From Methylobacterium sp. E-005 (GTDB lineage Bacteria > Pseudomonadota > Alphaproteobacteria > Rhizobiales > Beijerinckiaceae): 64,000 bases of DNA. The notes beneath the pieces are model-generated. The model was not told the origin of the DNA. It worked only from the letters and a program-made list of their open reading frames with translations, and ran no database searches. Each line of letters starts with the position of its first letter. The first letter of the stretch is position 1. Of the stretch, positions 1-7,962 are shown in pieces. The stretch lies in the NCBI RefSeq assembly GCF_022829725.1, contig NZ_JAKSYG010000207.1, positions 1 through 64,000 on the forward strand. The letters run 5' to 3'. Made by a program: the position numbers and the translations under genes.

Positions 1-268
1 TCACAGCGCCAAACACCCGTCGGTGAGCTCAGAAAGAAGAACACAAGATCGGCACAAGTCTACTCACGCCAGACCCTAAGGCCTGGCCGCAAGGACAAAC
101 GCCGCCCGCGTCTCCCTTCCTCAATTCCAACTTGTCAAAGATCAGTAATCACTTTCGTAATTACCTTTCGAGAGGAAGTCAAGCACCTTGGCTTTCGCCA
201 GATCTACTTTTCTAACTCTCTGGAAGTCCGTCCGACCCGGGCCGTTTTGCTTCGGCACCGCGTCGGGA
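1..268 (-). other. rRNA operon leader, 5' part (16S gene beyond left edge)
   Basis: Read on the minus strand, this stretch follows a strong promoter and carries GATCTTTGACAAG at 131-143, which matches the boxA antitermination element (E. coli type TGCTCTTTAACA, alphaproteobacterial type GATCTTTGACA). It has no open frame of coding quality on either strand and ends at the window edge without an rRNA sequence being reached. A boxA downstream of a consensus promoter, with no ORF, is the usual layout of a pre-16S leader. The rRNA itself is inferred to lie to the left. Confidence 0.7.
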
Positions 269-274
269 GGCGCC

Positions 275-303
275 GTATAGGCTGACCCCGACCCCCCTGT
301 CAA
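275..303 (-). promoter_or_regulatory. Sigma-70 promoter of the rRNA operon
   Basis: On the minus strand TTGACA (298-303) is separated by exactly 17 bases from CTATAC (275-280). This is the best -35/-10 pair in the window. Transcription would start near position 268 and pass through the boxA at 131-143. Confidence 0.72.
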
Positions 304-866
304 CCGACCTTTTCTCCGGCGAAAGAACCGCTCCCGGCGGGCCGTCGGGACAAGATCACCTTCTGCCAAACGCAACGGCACGCCCCTAAGGCCAGCCGCA
401 GACGTTCTAGGAAAAGGCTTCCAACGCTCCGCAGAACCTGATCAGGCTCCGACACGTCGACGCCCCGCCGGAGCGGATGTGGTCGACTGAGAGATTGGAG
501 GTTTTCGGCGAACGGCGTTCCGTCGCTGCCGATGGACCCGATATGGCGCAGTCCTCCCGATTCTGCAAGGCTCGGGATGTCGCGGGGCTGTTCCATGCGA
601 GCTGCGGCTGGCTCCGGGGCACCAGCGGGGGCCTAGTGATCACCATCCACCGAACGCCCCGGCCACAGACCTCACGCCATGTCCGTGAACGCCCAGCCCC
701 GACGACTCGGGATTGGCAATACGCGAAACCGGACAGTTCTTTGTCCGCGCTAACCTATGTCAGGTTGCTTCTCGCTGGTGGTTAAACCGGAAGTTAGGAT
801 CTCCGGTGATAGAACCTCAGGGTTTTCCGATCTCGGGCCTCGCCCGTTCGACCCAAGGCCTCGTGC
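304..866. other. Intergenic region between rRNA promoter and GGDEF-EAL gene
   Basis: About 560 bases without a gene I can support. The short open frames here lack a ribosome binding site and good codon bias. The region presumably holds upstream activating sequence for the leftward rRNA promoter and the promoter of the rightward GGDEF-EAL gene, but I see no clear consensus for the latter. Confidence 0.5.
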
Positions 867-2591
867 ATGAGCGCAGATCCCCAGCCCTTTGCCGCTGTGA
901 GCCGGATCGGGGCGCTTCCGAAACGGCCGGATCCGGCGGTGAGCCGCGATACCCTCGTCCGCTATCTCGACGCGGTCCGGCAGGGCCTGCTGATGATCGA
1001 CCACACCGGCGCGGTCGTCGTGGCGAGCGCCTCCGCGCGGCAGATCCTGTCCAGCCTCAACGTGCCCCTGCGGGAGAATGCCCGCGCCCTGCCGCTCCTG
1101 CGCCTCCTGCGCGGCGAGACCCCGCAGACCCGCCGCGCGATCCTGGAGACCCTGCGCCACACCCTCAGCCAGCGGCAGCCGCGCACGCTGGAGGTCCGCG
1201 GCGCCGACCACACCGTGCAGGCGGAGCTTCAACCCGTGGCGGGCGGAAGCTGGGTGGTGACGCTAGAGGATGTCAGCACCCGCAAGGCGAGCGAGGCCCG
1301 GGCCGACGAGATGGCCCGCCTCGACCCGCTCACCGGCCTGCCGAACCGGCTGCTCCTGCGTGAGCGCCTCGCCGAAGCCCTGGCGCGCCTCGCCCGGACC
1401 GGCGAGGCCTGCGCCCTGTTGCTCATCGACCTCGATCGGTTCAAGCCGGTCAACGACACGCTCGGCCACCCGATCGGCGACGCGCTCTTGGAGAAGGTCG
1501 CCGACCGCCTGCGCTCGACGGTGCGGCCGACCGATACGGTGGCGCGGATCGGCGGCGACGAGTTCGTCATCCTGCAGGCGGGCGTGCGCGACGCTGCCGG
1601 CACGCAGGCGCTGGCCCGCCGGATCGTCGACCTGATCGGCCGGACCTACATGGTCGAGGGCCATCTTCTGACCATCGGAGCGAGCGTCGGCGTCGCGCTC
1701 GCCCCCGAGGACGGCGCGGATGCCGACAGGCTCCTGAAGAACGCCGATCTTGCCCTGTACCGGGCCAAGCTCGACGGGCGCGGCACCTACCGCTTCTTCG
1801 AGCCCGAGATGGATGCGCGCATGCAGGCGCGCCGGAAGCTCGAACTCGACATGCGCCAAGCGCTCGCCCGCCGGGAGTTCCAGCTGCACTACCAGCCGCA
1901 GCTGCAACTCGAGAGCGGGAGGCTGATCGGCTGCGAGGCCCTGATCCGCTGGCGTCACCCCGACCGGGGGCTGGTCTCCCCCCTCGACTTCATCCCGCTC
2001 GCCGAGGAGATCGGGCTGATCGTCCCGATCGGCGAATGGGTGATCCGCCAGGCCTGCCGCGACGCGATGACCTGGCCGGCCCACATGTCGGTGGCGGTGA
2101 ACGTCTCGCCCGCGCAGTTCAAGAGCGACCGGCTCGTGGAGACGATCATCTCGGCCCTCGCGAGTTCGGGTCTACCGGCCCAGCGGCTGGAGGTGGAGAT
2201 CACCGAGGGCGTGCTGCTGCAGGAGAACGAGAAGACGCTCCAGACCCTGCACCGGCTGCGGGAACTCGGCGTGCGCGTCTCGATGGACGATTTCGGCACC
2301 GGCTACTCGTCGCTCAGCTACCTGCGCAGCTTCCCCTTCGACAAGATCAAGATCGACCGCTCGTTCGTGAAGGACCTCGCCACCAAGCCCGACGGCGAAG
2401 CGATCATCCGGGCCATCGCGGGGCTGGGCAAGAGCCTCGGCATGACCACGGTCGCCGAGGGCGTCGAGACCCCCGAGCAGATGCAGCGCATCCGCCTGGA
2501 GGGCTGCACCGACGTCCAGGGCTATCTCATCAGCCGGCCCGTCCCGACCGAGGACCTGCTCCAGGTCCTCGCCGCCTATCCGAAGGCCTGA
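867..2591 (+). CDS. PAS-GGDEF-EAL bifunctional c-di-GMP enzyme
   Basis: 574 residues. Residues 25-135 resemble a PAS sensory domain. The GGDEF domain covers roughly 145-310, with an intact GGDEF signature at 229-233. An RxxD inhibitory site (R220, D223) lies five residues upstream, as in product-inhibited diguanylate cyclases. The EAL domain follows, with EAL at 357-359 and a DDFGTGYSSL loop further on, so phosphodiesterase activity is also expected. It is cytoplasmic, with no membrane segment. A BLUF photoreceptor gene starts 26 bases after the stop, so the two are very likely cotranscribed and the enzyme may be light-controlled. Which of the two opposing activities dominates cannot be read from sequence. 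Confidence 0.92.
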   Translation: MSADPQPFAAVSRIGALPKRPDPAVSRDTLVRYLDAVRQGLLMIDHTGAVVVASASARQILSSLNVPLRENARALPLLRLLRGETPQTRRAILETLRHTLSQRQPRTLEVRGADHTVQAELQPVAGGSWVVTLEDVSTRKASEARADEMARLDPLTGLPNRLLLRERLAEALARLARTGEACALLLIDLDRFKPVNDTLGHPIGDALLEKVADRLRSTVRPTDTVARIGGDEFVILQAGVRDAAGTQALARRIVDLIGRTYMVEGHLLTIGASVGVALAPEDGADADRLLKNADLALYRAKLDGRGTYRFFEPEMDARMQARRKLELDMRQALARREFQLHYQPQLQLESGRLIGCEALIRWRHPDRGLVSPLDFIPLAEEIGLIVPIGEWVIRQACRDAMTWPAHMSVAVNVSPAQFKSDRLVETIISALASSGLPAQRLEVEITEGVLLQENEKTLQTLHRLRELGVRVSMDDFGTGYSSLSYLRSFPFDKIKIDRSFVKDLATKPDGEAIIRAIAGLGKSLGMTTVAEGVETPEQMQRIRLEGCTDVQGYLISRPVPTEDLLQVLAAYPKA

Positions 2592-2617
2592 CCCACCCCT
2601 CTCTCGGACGCACTGCC

Positions 2618-3490
2618 ATGACCGACCTCTACCGCCTCGTCTATGCCAGCAAGAACCTGCTCCGGGGGACGGAGGCCGAGATGACCGCCGAGGTCCGGCA
2701 GATCCTGGACGCCTCTCAGCGCAACAACCAAGCGGTCGGCGTGACCGGCGCGCTGATGTTCAATGCGGGGGCCTTCGCGCAGGTGCTCGAAGGCCCCCGG
2801 GCCGGCGTCGAGGCCACCTTCGAGCGGATCCAGCGCGACCTGCGCCACAGCGACGTGACGGTCCTGCAATGCGGACTGGCCGAGAGCCGCGGCTTCGCGA
2901 ACTGGTCGATGGCGTTCGTCGGCCAGTCGGCCCTGGGACAGACCCGCTTCAGCGGCCTCGCGGCCGAGAGCGGGTTCGATCTGTCGCGCCTCGACGGCGA
3001 CCGGGTCTTCTCCATGCTGCATGGTCTGGTGGTCGAGGAGGAAGGCATCCCGGCCGCCGAGATCGCCCCGCCCGTGGAGGTGACGCGCACGGTTGCGGCG
3101 CTCGACGTTGTGCAGGTGCGCGCGGAGATCGCCCAGCTGCGGCCGGATACGGCGGCCCCGGCCCCTGCGCCGGCTCCGGCTGCCGCGATCCCGAGCCGCG
3201 CCGCCGCGCCGCGGGATGCGACCGAGGCCGCCCTCCACGTGCTCAAGGCGGCGCTGGCGAGCGAGCGGGCGCGCACCACCGAGTTGCGGGCCGAGATCGA
3301 CGCCCTTCGGATCGCCCTGGCCTCCGCCGAGGACCGGATCGGCGCCGTGCACGAGGCCCGCGACCTCTGGGCCGGACGGGCGCGGCTCCTCGCACAGGCC
3401 ATGGTGCAGGAGGCCGACGGCCTCGACGCCGCGCCGATATGGGAGCTGGAGGCGGACCAGCCGGCGACGCTCGAGTCCGTCGCCGCCTGA
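2618..3490 (+). CDS. BLUF-domain blue-light photoreceptor with C-terminal coiled coil
   Basis: 290 residues from the ATG chosen because the BLUF fold starts immediately after it; the frame is open further upstream, but that part shadows the previous gene. Residues 4-100 are a BLUF domain (FAD-binding sensor of blue light). The photoactive Tyr9, Asn37 (RNNQAVGVTG), Gln55 (FAQVLEG) and the WxM pair Trp96/Met98 are all present, so the flavin hydrogen-bond switch should work. After a linker rich in Pro and Ala (about 165-195), residues 200-265 form a heptad-like, Glu/Arg/Ala-rich coiled coil. There is no output enzyme in this protein. The adjacent GGDEF-EAL gene is the obvious candidate partner, by analogy with BLUF-EAL proteins such as BlrP1 and YcgF. 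Confidence 0.9.
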   Translation: MTDLYRLVYASKNLLRGTEAEMTAEVRQILDASQRNNQAVGVTGALMFNAGAFAQVLEGPRAGVEATFERIQRDLRHSDVTVLQCGLAESRGFANWSMAFVGQSALGQTRFSGLAAESGFDLSRLDGDRVFSMLHGLVVEEEGIPAAEIAPPVEVTRTVAALDVVQVRAEIAQLRPDTAAPAPAPAPAAAIPSRAAAPRDATEAALHVLKAALASERARTTELRAEIDALRIALASAEDRIGAVHEARDLWAGRARLLAQAMVQEADGLDAAPIWELEADQPATLESVAA

Positions 3491-3504
3491 GTGCGAATTC
3501 GCAC
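3491..3504. repeat. 14-bp perfect palindrome after BLUF stop codon
   Basis: GTGCGAATTCGCAC begins on the base after the BLUF stop codon. It is a perfect palindrome with no T-tract, so it is not a classical terminator. It could be an operator for the peroxidase gene that starts 80 bases downstream, or chance. Confidence 0.3.
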
Positions 3505-3584
3505 GGATCCGGCAACCGACGGGTGAAACCACCGCGTCGGCCCGTCGAAGAGGCAGCATCGCGATCAATCCCGGATGGGACCCG

Positions 3585-4697
3585 ATGACGCTGCTGAACG
3601 ACCTCACGGGGGCGCCGCCCGGCATGACCGGGCGCAGCCTGCTCCTGCGACTCTCCACCCTCGGCGCGGTGGTGGCCGGTACCGCCGGCGGCTTCGCCTA
3701 TGCGGGCGGCTGGCTGTCGCCCGGGCTCCTCACCCCGGCGCGGATCGTCGATCGCTTCGAGGCGGTGAACGGGCCCCATCCCGGTTTCCGGCGCAACCAC
3801 GCCAAGGGCCTGTGCGTGGCCGGGCGCTTCGCCGCCAACGGCGCGGGGGCGCGCCTCTCGAAGGCCGCGCTGTTCGCCCCCGGACAGGTGACGCCCGTCC
3901 TGGGCCGGGTCGCGCTGGCCGGCGGTCAGCCCTACGCGGCCGATGCCGAGACCACCGTGCGCAGCCTCGCCCTGCTGTTCCGGCAGTCGGACGGCGAGGA
4001 ATGGCGGACCGGCATGAACAACATCCCGGTCTTCCCCGTGCGCACGCCGGAGGCCTTCGCCGCGCAGCTCCTCGCCGCCAAGCCCGATCCCGCCACCGGC
4101 AAACCCGACCCCGCCCGCATGGCGGCGTTCTTCGCCGACCATCCCGAGAGTGCGCGGGCCGCCGCCCTGATCAAGGCGCGGATCGTGACCGGGGGCTTCG
4201 CCGACAGCACCTTCTGGAGCCTGAACGCTTTCCGGTTCGTGGCCGCCAACGGGAGCGTGCGGCCGGTGCGCTGGGCCTTCGTCCCGGAGCGGATGGCCAC
4301 AGCCGAGACACCGGCTCGCGCCGGGCAGGCCGACAGGAACGCGCTGTTCGACACCTTCGCCGCGCAGGTGCGGCAGAATCCGCAGCGCTGGCACCTCGTC
4401 GTAACGCTCGGCCGGGTGGAGGACCCCACCGCCGACGCGACGCAGCCCTGGCCCCCCGACCGCGAGGGTGTGGATGTCGGCACCCTGAGCCTCACCGAGG
4501 TCACGCCGGAGGCGCCCCACACCTGCCGGGACATCAATTTCGACCCGCTCGTGCTGCCGGACGGCATCGCGCCGAGCGATGATCCGCTGCTCAGCGCCCG
4601 CTCGGCGGCCTACGCGCAATCCTTCACCCGCCGGGCCGGCGAAGCGAAGGCGCCGAGCGCCGTGACCGGCGCGCCGAACCCCGGAGCGGCCCTGTGA
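3585..4697 (+). CDS. Catalase-like haem peroxidase (SrpA family), membrane anchored
   Basis: 370 residues. An N-terminal hydrophobic segment (about 22-42, rich in Ala/Gly/Val) should anchor or export it. The rest matches the small catalase-related peroxidases. RRNHAKGLCVAGRF carries the distal haem histidine, and NAFRFVAANGSVRPVRW is the conserved core block. At this length it is shorter than true catalases (about 480 residues or more), as usual for the family, which oxidises organic substrates with peroxide rather than being an efficient catalase. The start was chosen at the ATG preceded by GGATGGGA, because the frame upstream overlaps the BLUF gene. The next gene, a cytochrome b561, overlaps its stop by four bases, so the pair is one translational unit and electrons may pass from quinol through b561 to this peroxidase. 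Confidence 0.88.
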   Translation: MTLLNDLTGAPPGMTGRSLLLRLSTLGAVVAGTAGGFAYAGGWLSPGLLTPARIVDRFEAVNGPHPGFRRNHAKGLCVAGRFAANGAGARLSKAALFAPGQVTPVLGRVALAGGQPYAADAETTVRSLALLFRQSDGEEWRTGMNNIPVFPVRTPEAFAAQLLAAKPDPATGKPDPARMAAFFADHPESARAAALIKARIVTGGFADSTFWSLNAFRFVAANGSVRPVRWAFVPERMATAETPARAGQADRNALFDTFAAQVRQNPQRWHLVVTLGRVEDPTADATQPWPPDREGVDVGTLSLTEVTPEAPHTCRDINFDPLVLPDGIAPSDDPLLSARSAAYAQSFTRRAGEAKAPSAVTGAPNPGAAL

Positions 4698-5227
4698 CGG
4701 ACCGCTTCAACCTTCCCGCGCGCCTGCTCCACTGGACCATGGCGACGATGATCCTGGCGATGCTGCTGATCGGCGCCGCCATGGTGACGTCGCTGGCCGA
4801 TTATCACGCCCTGGTCGCCCTGCACCGGCCCCTCGGTGCCCTGATCCTGCTCCTCGCCGTGCTGCGGCTCGCCAACCGCTGGCGCCACCCGCCCCCGCCC
4901 CTGCCGGCGGACCTGCCCGCTTGGCAGCGGATCGCCGCGCACGGCTCCCATGTCGCCCTCTACGGGCTGATGCTGGCCCTGCCGCTGGTCGGCTGGGGCA
5001 TGCTGTCGGCGGCGCGCTATCCGATCGTGCTGGCCGGCCCGGTGGTTCTACCGCCGATCCTGCCGCAAAGCCCGATGCTCGCCGCGAGCCTACGGCACGT
5101 CCATACCGGGCTGGCCTACGCGCTGGTCGCCGTATTCCTGGCGCATCTCGGGGCGGCGCTGATGCACGCGCTGATCCGCCAGGACGGCGTCTTCGCCAGC
5201 ATGGCCCCCTGGCGGTCCCGCCGGTAA
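4694..5227 (+). CDS. Cytochrome b561 family membrane protein
   Basis: 177 residues with four predicted membrane helices (about 12-32, 44-62, 85-108, 137-160). Candidate haem-ligand histidines sit in LLHWTM, LHRPLG, SHVALYG and RHVHTGLAY, which fits the diheme bacterial cytochrome b561 (CybB/YodB) pattern. It starts with GTG inside the GTGA overlap with the peroxidase stop, a sign of coupled translation. The expected role is transfer of electrons from ubiquinol to the periplasmic partner. The pairing of a SrpA-like peroxidase with b561 is a recurrent arrangement in proteobacteria. Confidence 0.9.
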   Translation: MTDRFNLPARLLHWTMATMILAMLLIGAAMVTSLADYHALVALHRPLGALILLLAVLRLANRWRHPPPPLPADLPAWQRIAAHGSHVALYGLMLALPLVGWGMLSAARYPIVLAGPVVLPPILPQSPMLAASLRHVHTGLAYALVAVFLAHLGAALMHALIRQDGVFASMAPWRSRR

Positions 5228-5264
5228 GATCTGGACGCCCCCCGGGAGCCGCAGCCAAATCCGC

Positions 5265-5777
5265 TCAGCGCGCGGCCTGCGCAAGAACGATCCGGAGCTG
5301 GTCGTCGAGGTCGTGGGCGACGCTGTCGATCTCCCGGTTCCCGAACTGACCGAAGGTAGAGGCCGGGCGGTCGTACTCGAACGCGACGCCACCTTCGGCA
5401 TCCTCGCGCAGGAGGACCCGGATCGGCGCGTACAGGGCGGCCGATAGGACGTGCCGAGTCATCCGCGCGGCCGTCAGCGGATTGCCGATGTCGTACTGGA
5501 TGGCCTTGCGGGTCAGGCCGGCGGTGAGGAGCAGGCCGCCGTGGTCCCGGGCACCGAAGATCGACAGGGGCGCCTGCCGTTCGAGCAGGTCACGGGCCGC
5601 ATCCACCTGTCCATCCCGGAGGAGTTCGGCATAGGCGTGGTCCAGGGACGGCACCGCGGCCTCCAGGGCGGACCGCACCGCCGCGAAGGACTTGGGCGAG
5701 CGGAGCGTCACGTGCTCGATCGTGATCCGGGTCGCGGTGATCTGCTCGGTCACGGGCTCGGTCACGGGCTCGGTCAT
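5265..5777 (-). CDS. DUF302-domain protein
   Basis: 170 residues from the ATG preceded by GGAGG eight bases upstream; an earlier in-frame ATG lacks such a site. The N terminus carries a short TEPVTEPVTEQ repeat encoded by near-identical 12-bp units. Residues 40-165 match DUF302, a small alpha/beta domain of unknown function that often binds small ligands. Blocks such as PLSIFGARDHGGLLLTAG and QYDIGNPLTAARM are family-like. No signal peptide. It lies 83 bases downstream of the alpha/beta hydrolase on the same strand and is probably cotranscribed, with the GlxA-type regulator diverging from the pair. Confidence 0.8.
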   Translation of the reverse strand: MTEPVTEPVTEQITATRITIEHVTLRSPKSFAAVRSALEAAVPSLDHAYAELLRDGQVDAARDLLERQAPLSIFGARDHGGLLLTAGLTRKAIQYDIGNPLTAARMTRHVLSAALYAPIRVLLREDAEGGVAFEYDRPASTFGQFGNREIDSVAHDLDDQLRIVLAQAAR

Positions 5778-5860
5778 GGGTTCGCCTCCGGGTCTGTCTG
5801 TGAGGGCGATGCAGGTCATGGCCGGCCGTCGCGTGGGTGACCGGGGAAGACCGTCGCGCG

Positions 5861-6769
5861 TCAGCGGATCGCAGCGGTCGTCGTTGTCGCTGCGCGGATG
5901 ATGTCGGCCCAGGCCTGCGGGCGCTCCAGGGCGCTGAAATGCCCCGTCCGGTCGAGGGTGATGACCTCGGGCGCCGGAACGGCGGCCTCGACGCCGGCGC
6001 GGTCGCGGAGCGTCGCCCAGTCCGTGTCGCCCCAGACGAGCGTGACCGGTGCGGTGATCGCGCGATAGCGGGCGCGGGCGGCGACGAAGCTCGGCAGCGC
6101 CTTGAGCAGCGACCTTGCGGCTTTGCTGTAGCCGACACGGCCACCGACCCGTGCGTACTCGTCCAGCAGGTCTGCGGGCAGGCTGCGCGGATCGTGGAAG
6201 CCGCCGCTCATGATCCCGCCGGTGATCGCCCGGTTCTCCAACGCCGCGAAGACCGGGCCGACGATCGGCGCCCGCACGCTCTTGATGATGATCGAGGCCA
6301 GGAGGTTCGACCGCTCCAGCCCCGGCAGGTAGTCGTAGGTGTTGAAGGCGAAGACCCGCTCGATCGCGTCGCCGAGTTCCGCGGCCAGCGAAAGCGACAG
6401 GGTCGCCCCGATCGACTCGCCCGCGAGGATCGGACGCTTGATGCCGAGGGTGGCGACGAAGTCCCGGAAGGCTGCCCGCAGGGTGGGCTCGTCCTTCGGG
6501 GCGTCGGGCCTCAGGTCCGACCAGCCGAAGCCCGGCAGATCGAGGGCGTAGACCGTGAAATGCGGCGACAGCAGCGGGATCACGCGCTGGAACAGGTCGA
6601 GCTGCGTGCGCACCGTATGGGCCAGGATGAGGTTCGGCCCGCGTCCCACCCGGACGTACCGGATGCGGGTCCCGTCGCGCAGGGTCGTGGTGGCGATCTC
6701 GCCGGCCTTGAGCCAGCGGCGGGTGTAGTCCTCGGCCGCCGTGCCGAGGTTCGGGGCTTGCGCGGTCAT
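5861..6769 (-). CDS. Alpha/beta-fold hydrolase
   Basis: 302 residues. The nucleophile elbow is GESIG with Ser119. The likely acid is Asp248 or Asp250 in WGDTDW, and the catalytic histidine is His277 in GHFSALE. The oxyanion region is unusual: ILAHTVRTQLD replaces the common HG motif. The substrate cannot be inferred. The family includes esterases, haloalkane dehalogenases and peroxidases, but the Ser nucleophile excludes dehalogenase (Asp). No signal peptide, so cytoplasmic. Divergent from an AraC/GlxA regulator 132 bases away, which probably controls it together with the DUF302 gene. Confidence 0.87.
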   Translation of the reverse strand: MTAQAPNLGTAAEDYTRRWLKAGEIATTTLRDGTRIRYVRVGRGPNLILAHTVRTQLDLFQRVIPLLSPHFTVYALDLPGFGWSDLRPDAPKDEPTLRAAFRDFVATLGIKRPILAGESIGATLSLSLAAELGDAIERVFAFNTYDYLPGLERSNLLASIIIKSVRAPIVGPVFAALENRAITGGIMSGGFHDPRSLPADLLDEYARVGGRVGYSKAARSLLKALPSFVAARARYRAITAPVTLVWGDTDWATLRDRAGVEAAVPAPEVITLDRTGHFSALERPQAWADIIRAATTTTAAIR

Positions 6770-6849
6770 GGCGGTCTGGATCCCTGGCGACGGGTTCGGC
6801 GCGGCGTGAGGCCGACGCCTGTTGCGGGGGAATCTAGACGCCCGCCGCT

Positions 6850-6885
6850 ATATCCCATATGTCGAAGATCCACCTTTTTCGGACA
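6850..6885. promoter_or_regulatory. Candidate operator between hydrolase and GlxA-type regulator
   Basis: ATATCCCATAT (6850-6860) is followed by TGTCGAA (6860-6866) and TTCGGACA (6878-6885), an imperfect inverted repeat with one bulged base. Their position in the divergent intergenic region suggests a binding site for the AraC-type regulator. This is a weak sequence-only call. Confidence 0.3.
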
Positions 6886-6901
6886 TTCCCCCGAAGGGCT
6901 C

Positions 6902-7888
6902 ATGCCGTCTATCGGTGTCGTCCTGTTCCCCGGCTTCCAGGTCATGAACCTCGCCCCCCTGACGGCGTTCGAGTTCGCGAACCTGGAACTCGGTCGGGAC
7001 TTCTACGACGTCACGTTCCTGTCCGAGGCTGGCGGACCGATCAGGACCTCCATCGGGATGGTCGTCGAGACCGAGCCCTTCGCGGAGCAGCGCTTCGACA
7101 CGCTCCTCGTCGTGGGGGCGATCACGGTCGGCCCGGCGGCCCCCGGCCTGATCGCGCGGTTGCGCGAGACCGCCTCCACCGCACGCCGGGTTGCCGCGAC
7201 CTGTACGGGCGCGTTCCTCCTCGCCGAAGCCGGGCTGCTCGACGGCCGGAAGGCGGCGACCCATTGGGCCCATGCCCACGACCTGCGCCGGCTCTACCCG
7301 TCGATCAAGGTCGACGACGATCGCATTTTCGTCTCGGACGGCAACGTCTGGACCTCGGCCGGCATGACCGCGGGGATCGACCTCACGCTGGCGCTGGTCG
7401 AAGACGACCTCGGGCCGGAGATGTCGAAGGGGATCGCCAGGAAACTCGTCGTCTATCACCGCCGGACAGGCGGCCAGTCGCAATTCTCCGCCCTGCTGGA
7501 GCTTCAGCCGCGGTCGGACCGGGTCCAGAAGGTCCTGGCCTACGCCCGGAGCAACCTGAGGAATGACCTCTCGGTCGAGGAACTGGCGGAGGCCGCGCGT
7601 CTGAGCCCGCGCCAATTCAGCCGCATCTTCCGGGACGAGACCGGCCAATCACCCGCGAAGGCCGTCGAGAATTTGCGCCTGGATGCAGCCCGGACGATGC
7701 TGGAGGACGGCCGGCATTCGCTGGATACGGTGGCCCAGGAGACCGGCTTCGCCGACCGGGAACGGATGCGTCGCGCCTTCCTTCGGGCGTTCGGTCAGCC
7801 TCCGCAGGTGATCAAGCGCCAAGCGCGTCATCTCGCCCCTGACGTGCAAGAACTGGCGGAAGCGCGGGATCGGACATCGTTCTCTTGA
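6902..7888 (+). CDS. GlxA-type transcriptional regulator (DJ-1/PfpI domain plus AraC HTH)
   Basis: 328 residues from the ATG; the frame extends much further upstream but that part is antisense to the hydrolase. Residues 1-185 form a DJ-1/PfpI (class I amidotransferase-like) domain with Cys101 in AATCTGAFLLAEAG at the nucleophile-elbow position. Residues about 215-315 form an AraC-family double HTH (LSVEELAEAARLSPRQFSRIF and LDTVAQETGFADRERMRRAF). GlxA-type proteins usually activate neighbouring catabolic genes in response to a small ligand. The divergent hydrolase/DUF302 pair is the likely target. Confidence 0.9.
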   Translation: MPSIGVVLFPGFQVMNLAPLTAFEFANLELGRDFYDVTFLSEAGGPIRTSIGMVVETEPFAEQRFDTLLVVGAITVGPAAPGLIARLRETASTARRVAATCTGAFLLAEAGLLDGRKAATHWAHAHDLRRLYPSIKVDDDRIFVSDGNVWTSAGMTAGIDLTLALVEDDLGPEMSKGIARKLVVYHRRTGGQSQFSALLELQPRSDRVQKVLAYARSNLRNDLSVEELAEAARLSPRQFSRIFRDETGQSPAKAVENLRLDAARTMLEDGRHSLDTVAQETGFADRERMRRAFLRAFGQPPQVIKRQARHLAPDVQELAEARDRTSFS

Positions 7889-7962
7889 AAGTCTGAACTG
7901 TTCTCCATAAAGAACGCACGGGATTCGGCCGAAGGGGCCGGCCCTGGTGTGGAGACGAGTCG

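Noticed and set aside
142-381. Short minus-strand frame across the rRNA promoter and boxA
   Set aside because: It would start upstream of the promoter and run into a leader; the DNA elements explain the region better.
7889-7962. Possible SAM riboswitch before metB
   Set aside because: Too short and without SAM-I or SAM-II conserved core; only a GGCCGG hairpin is visible.
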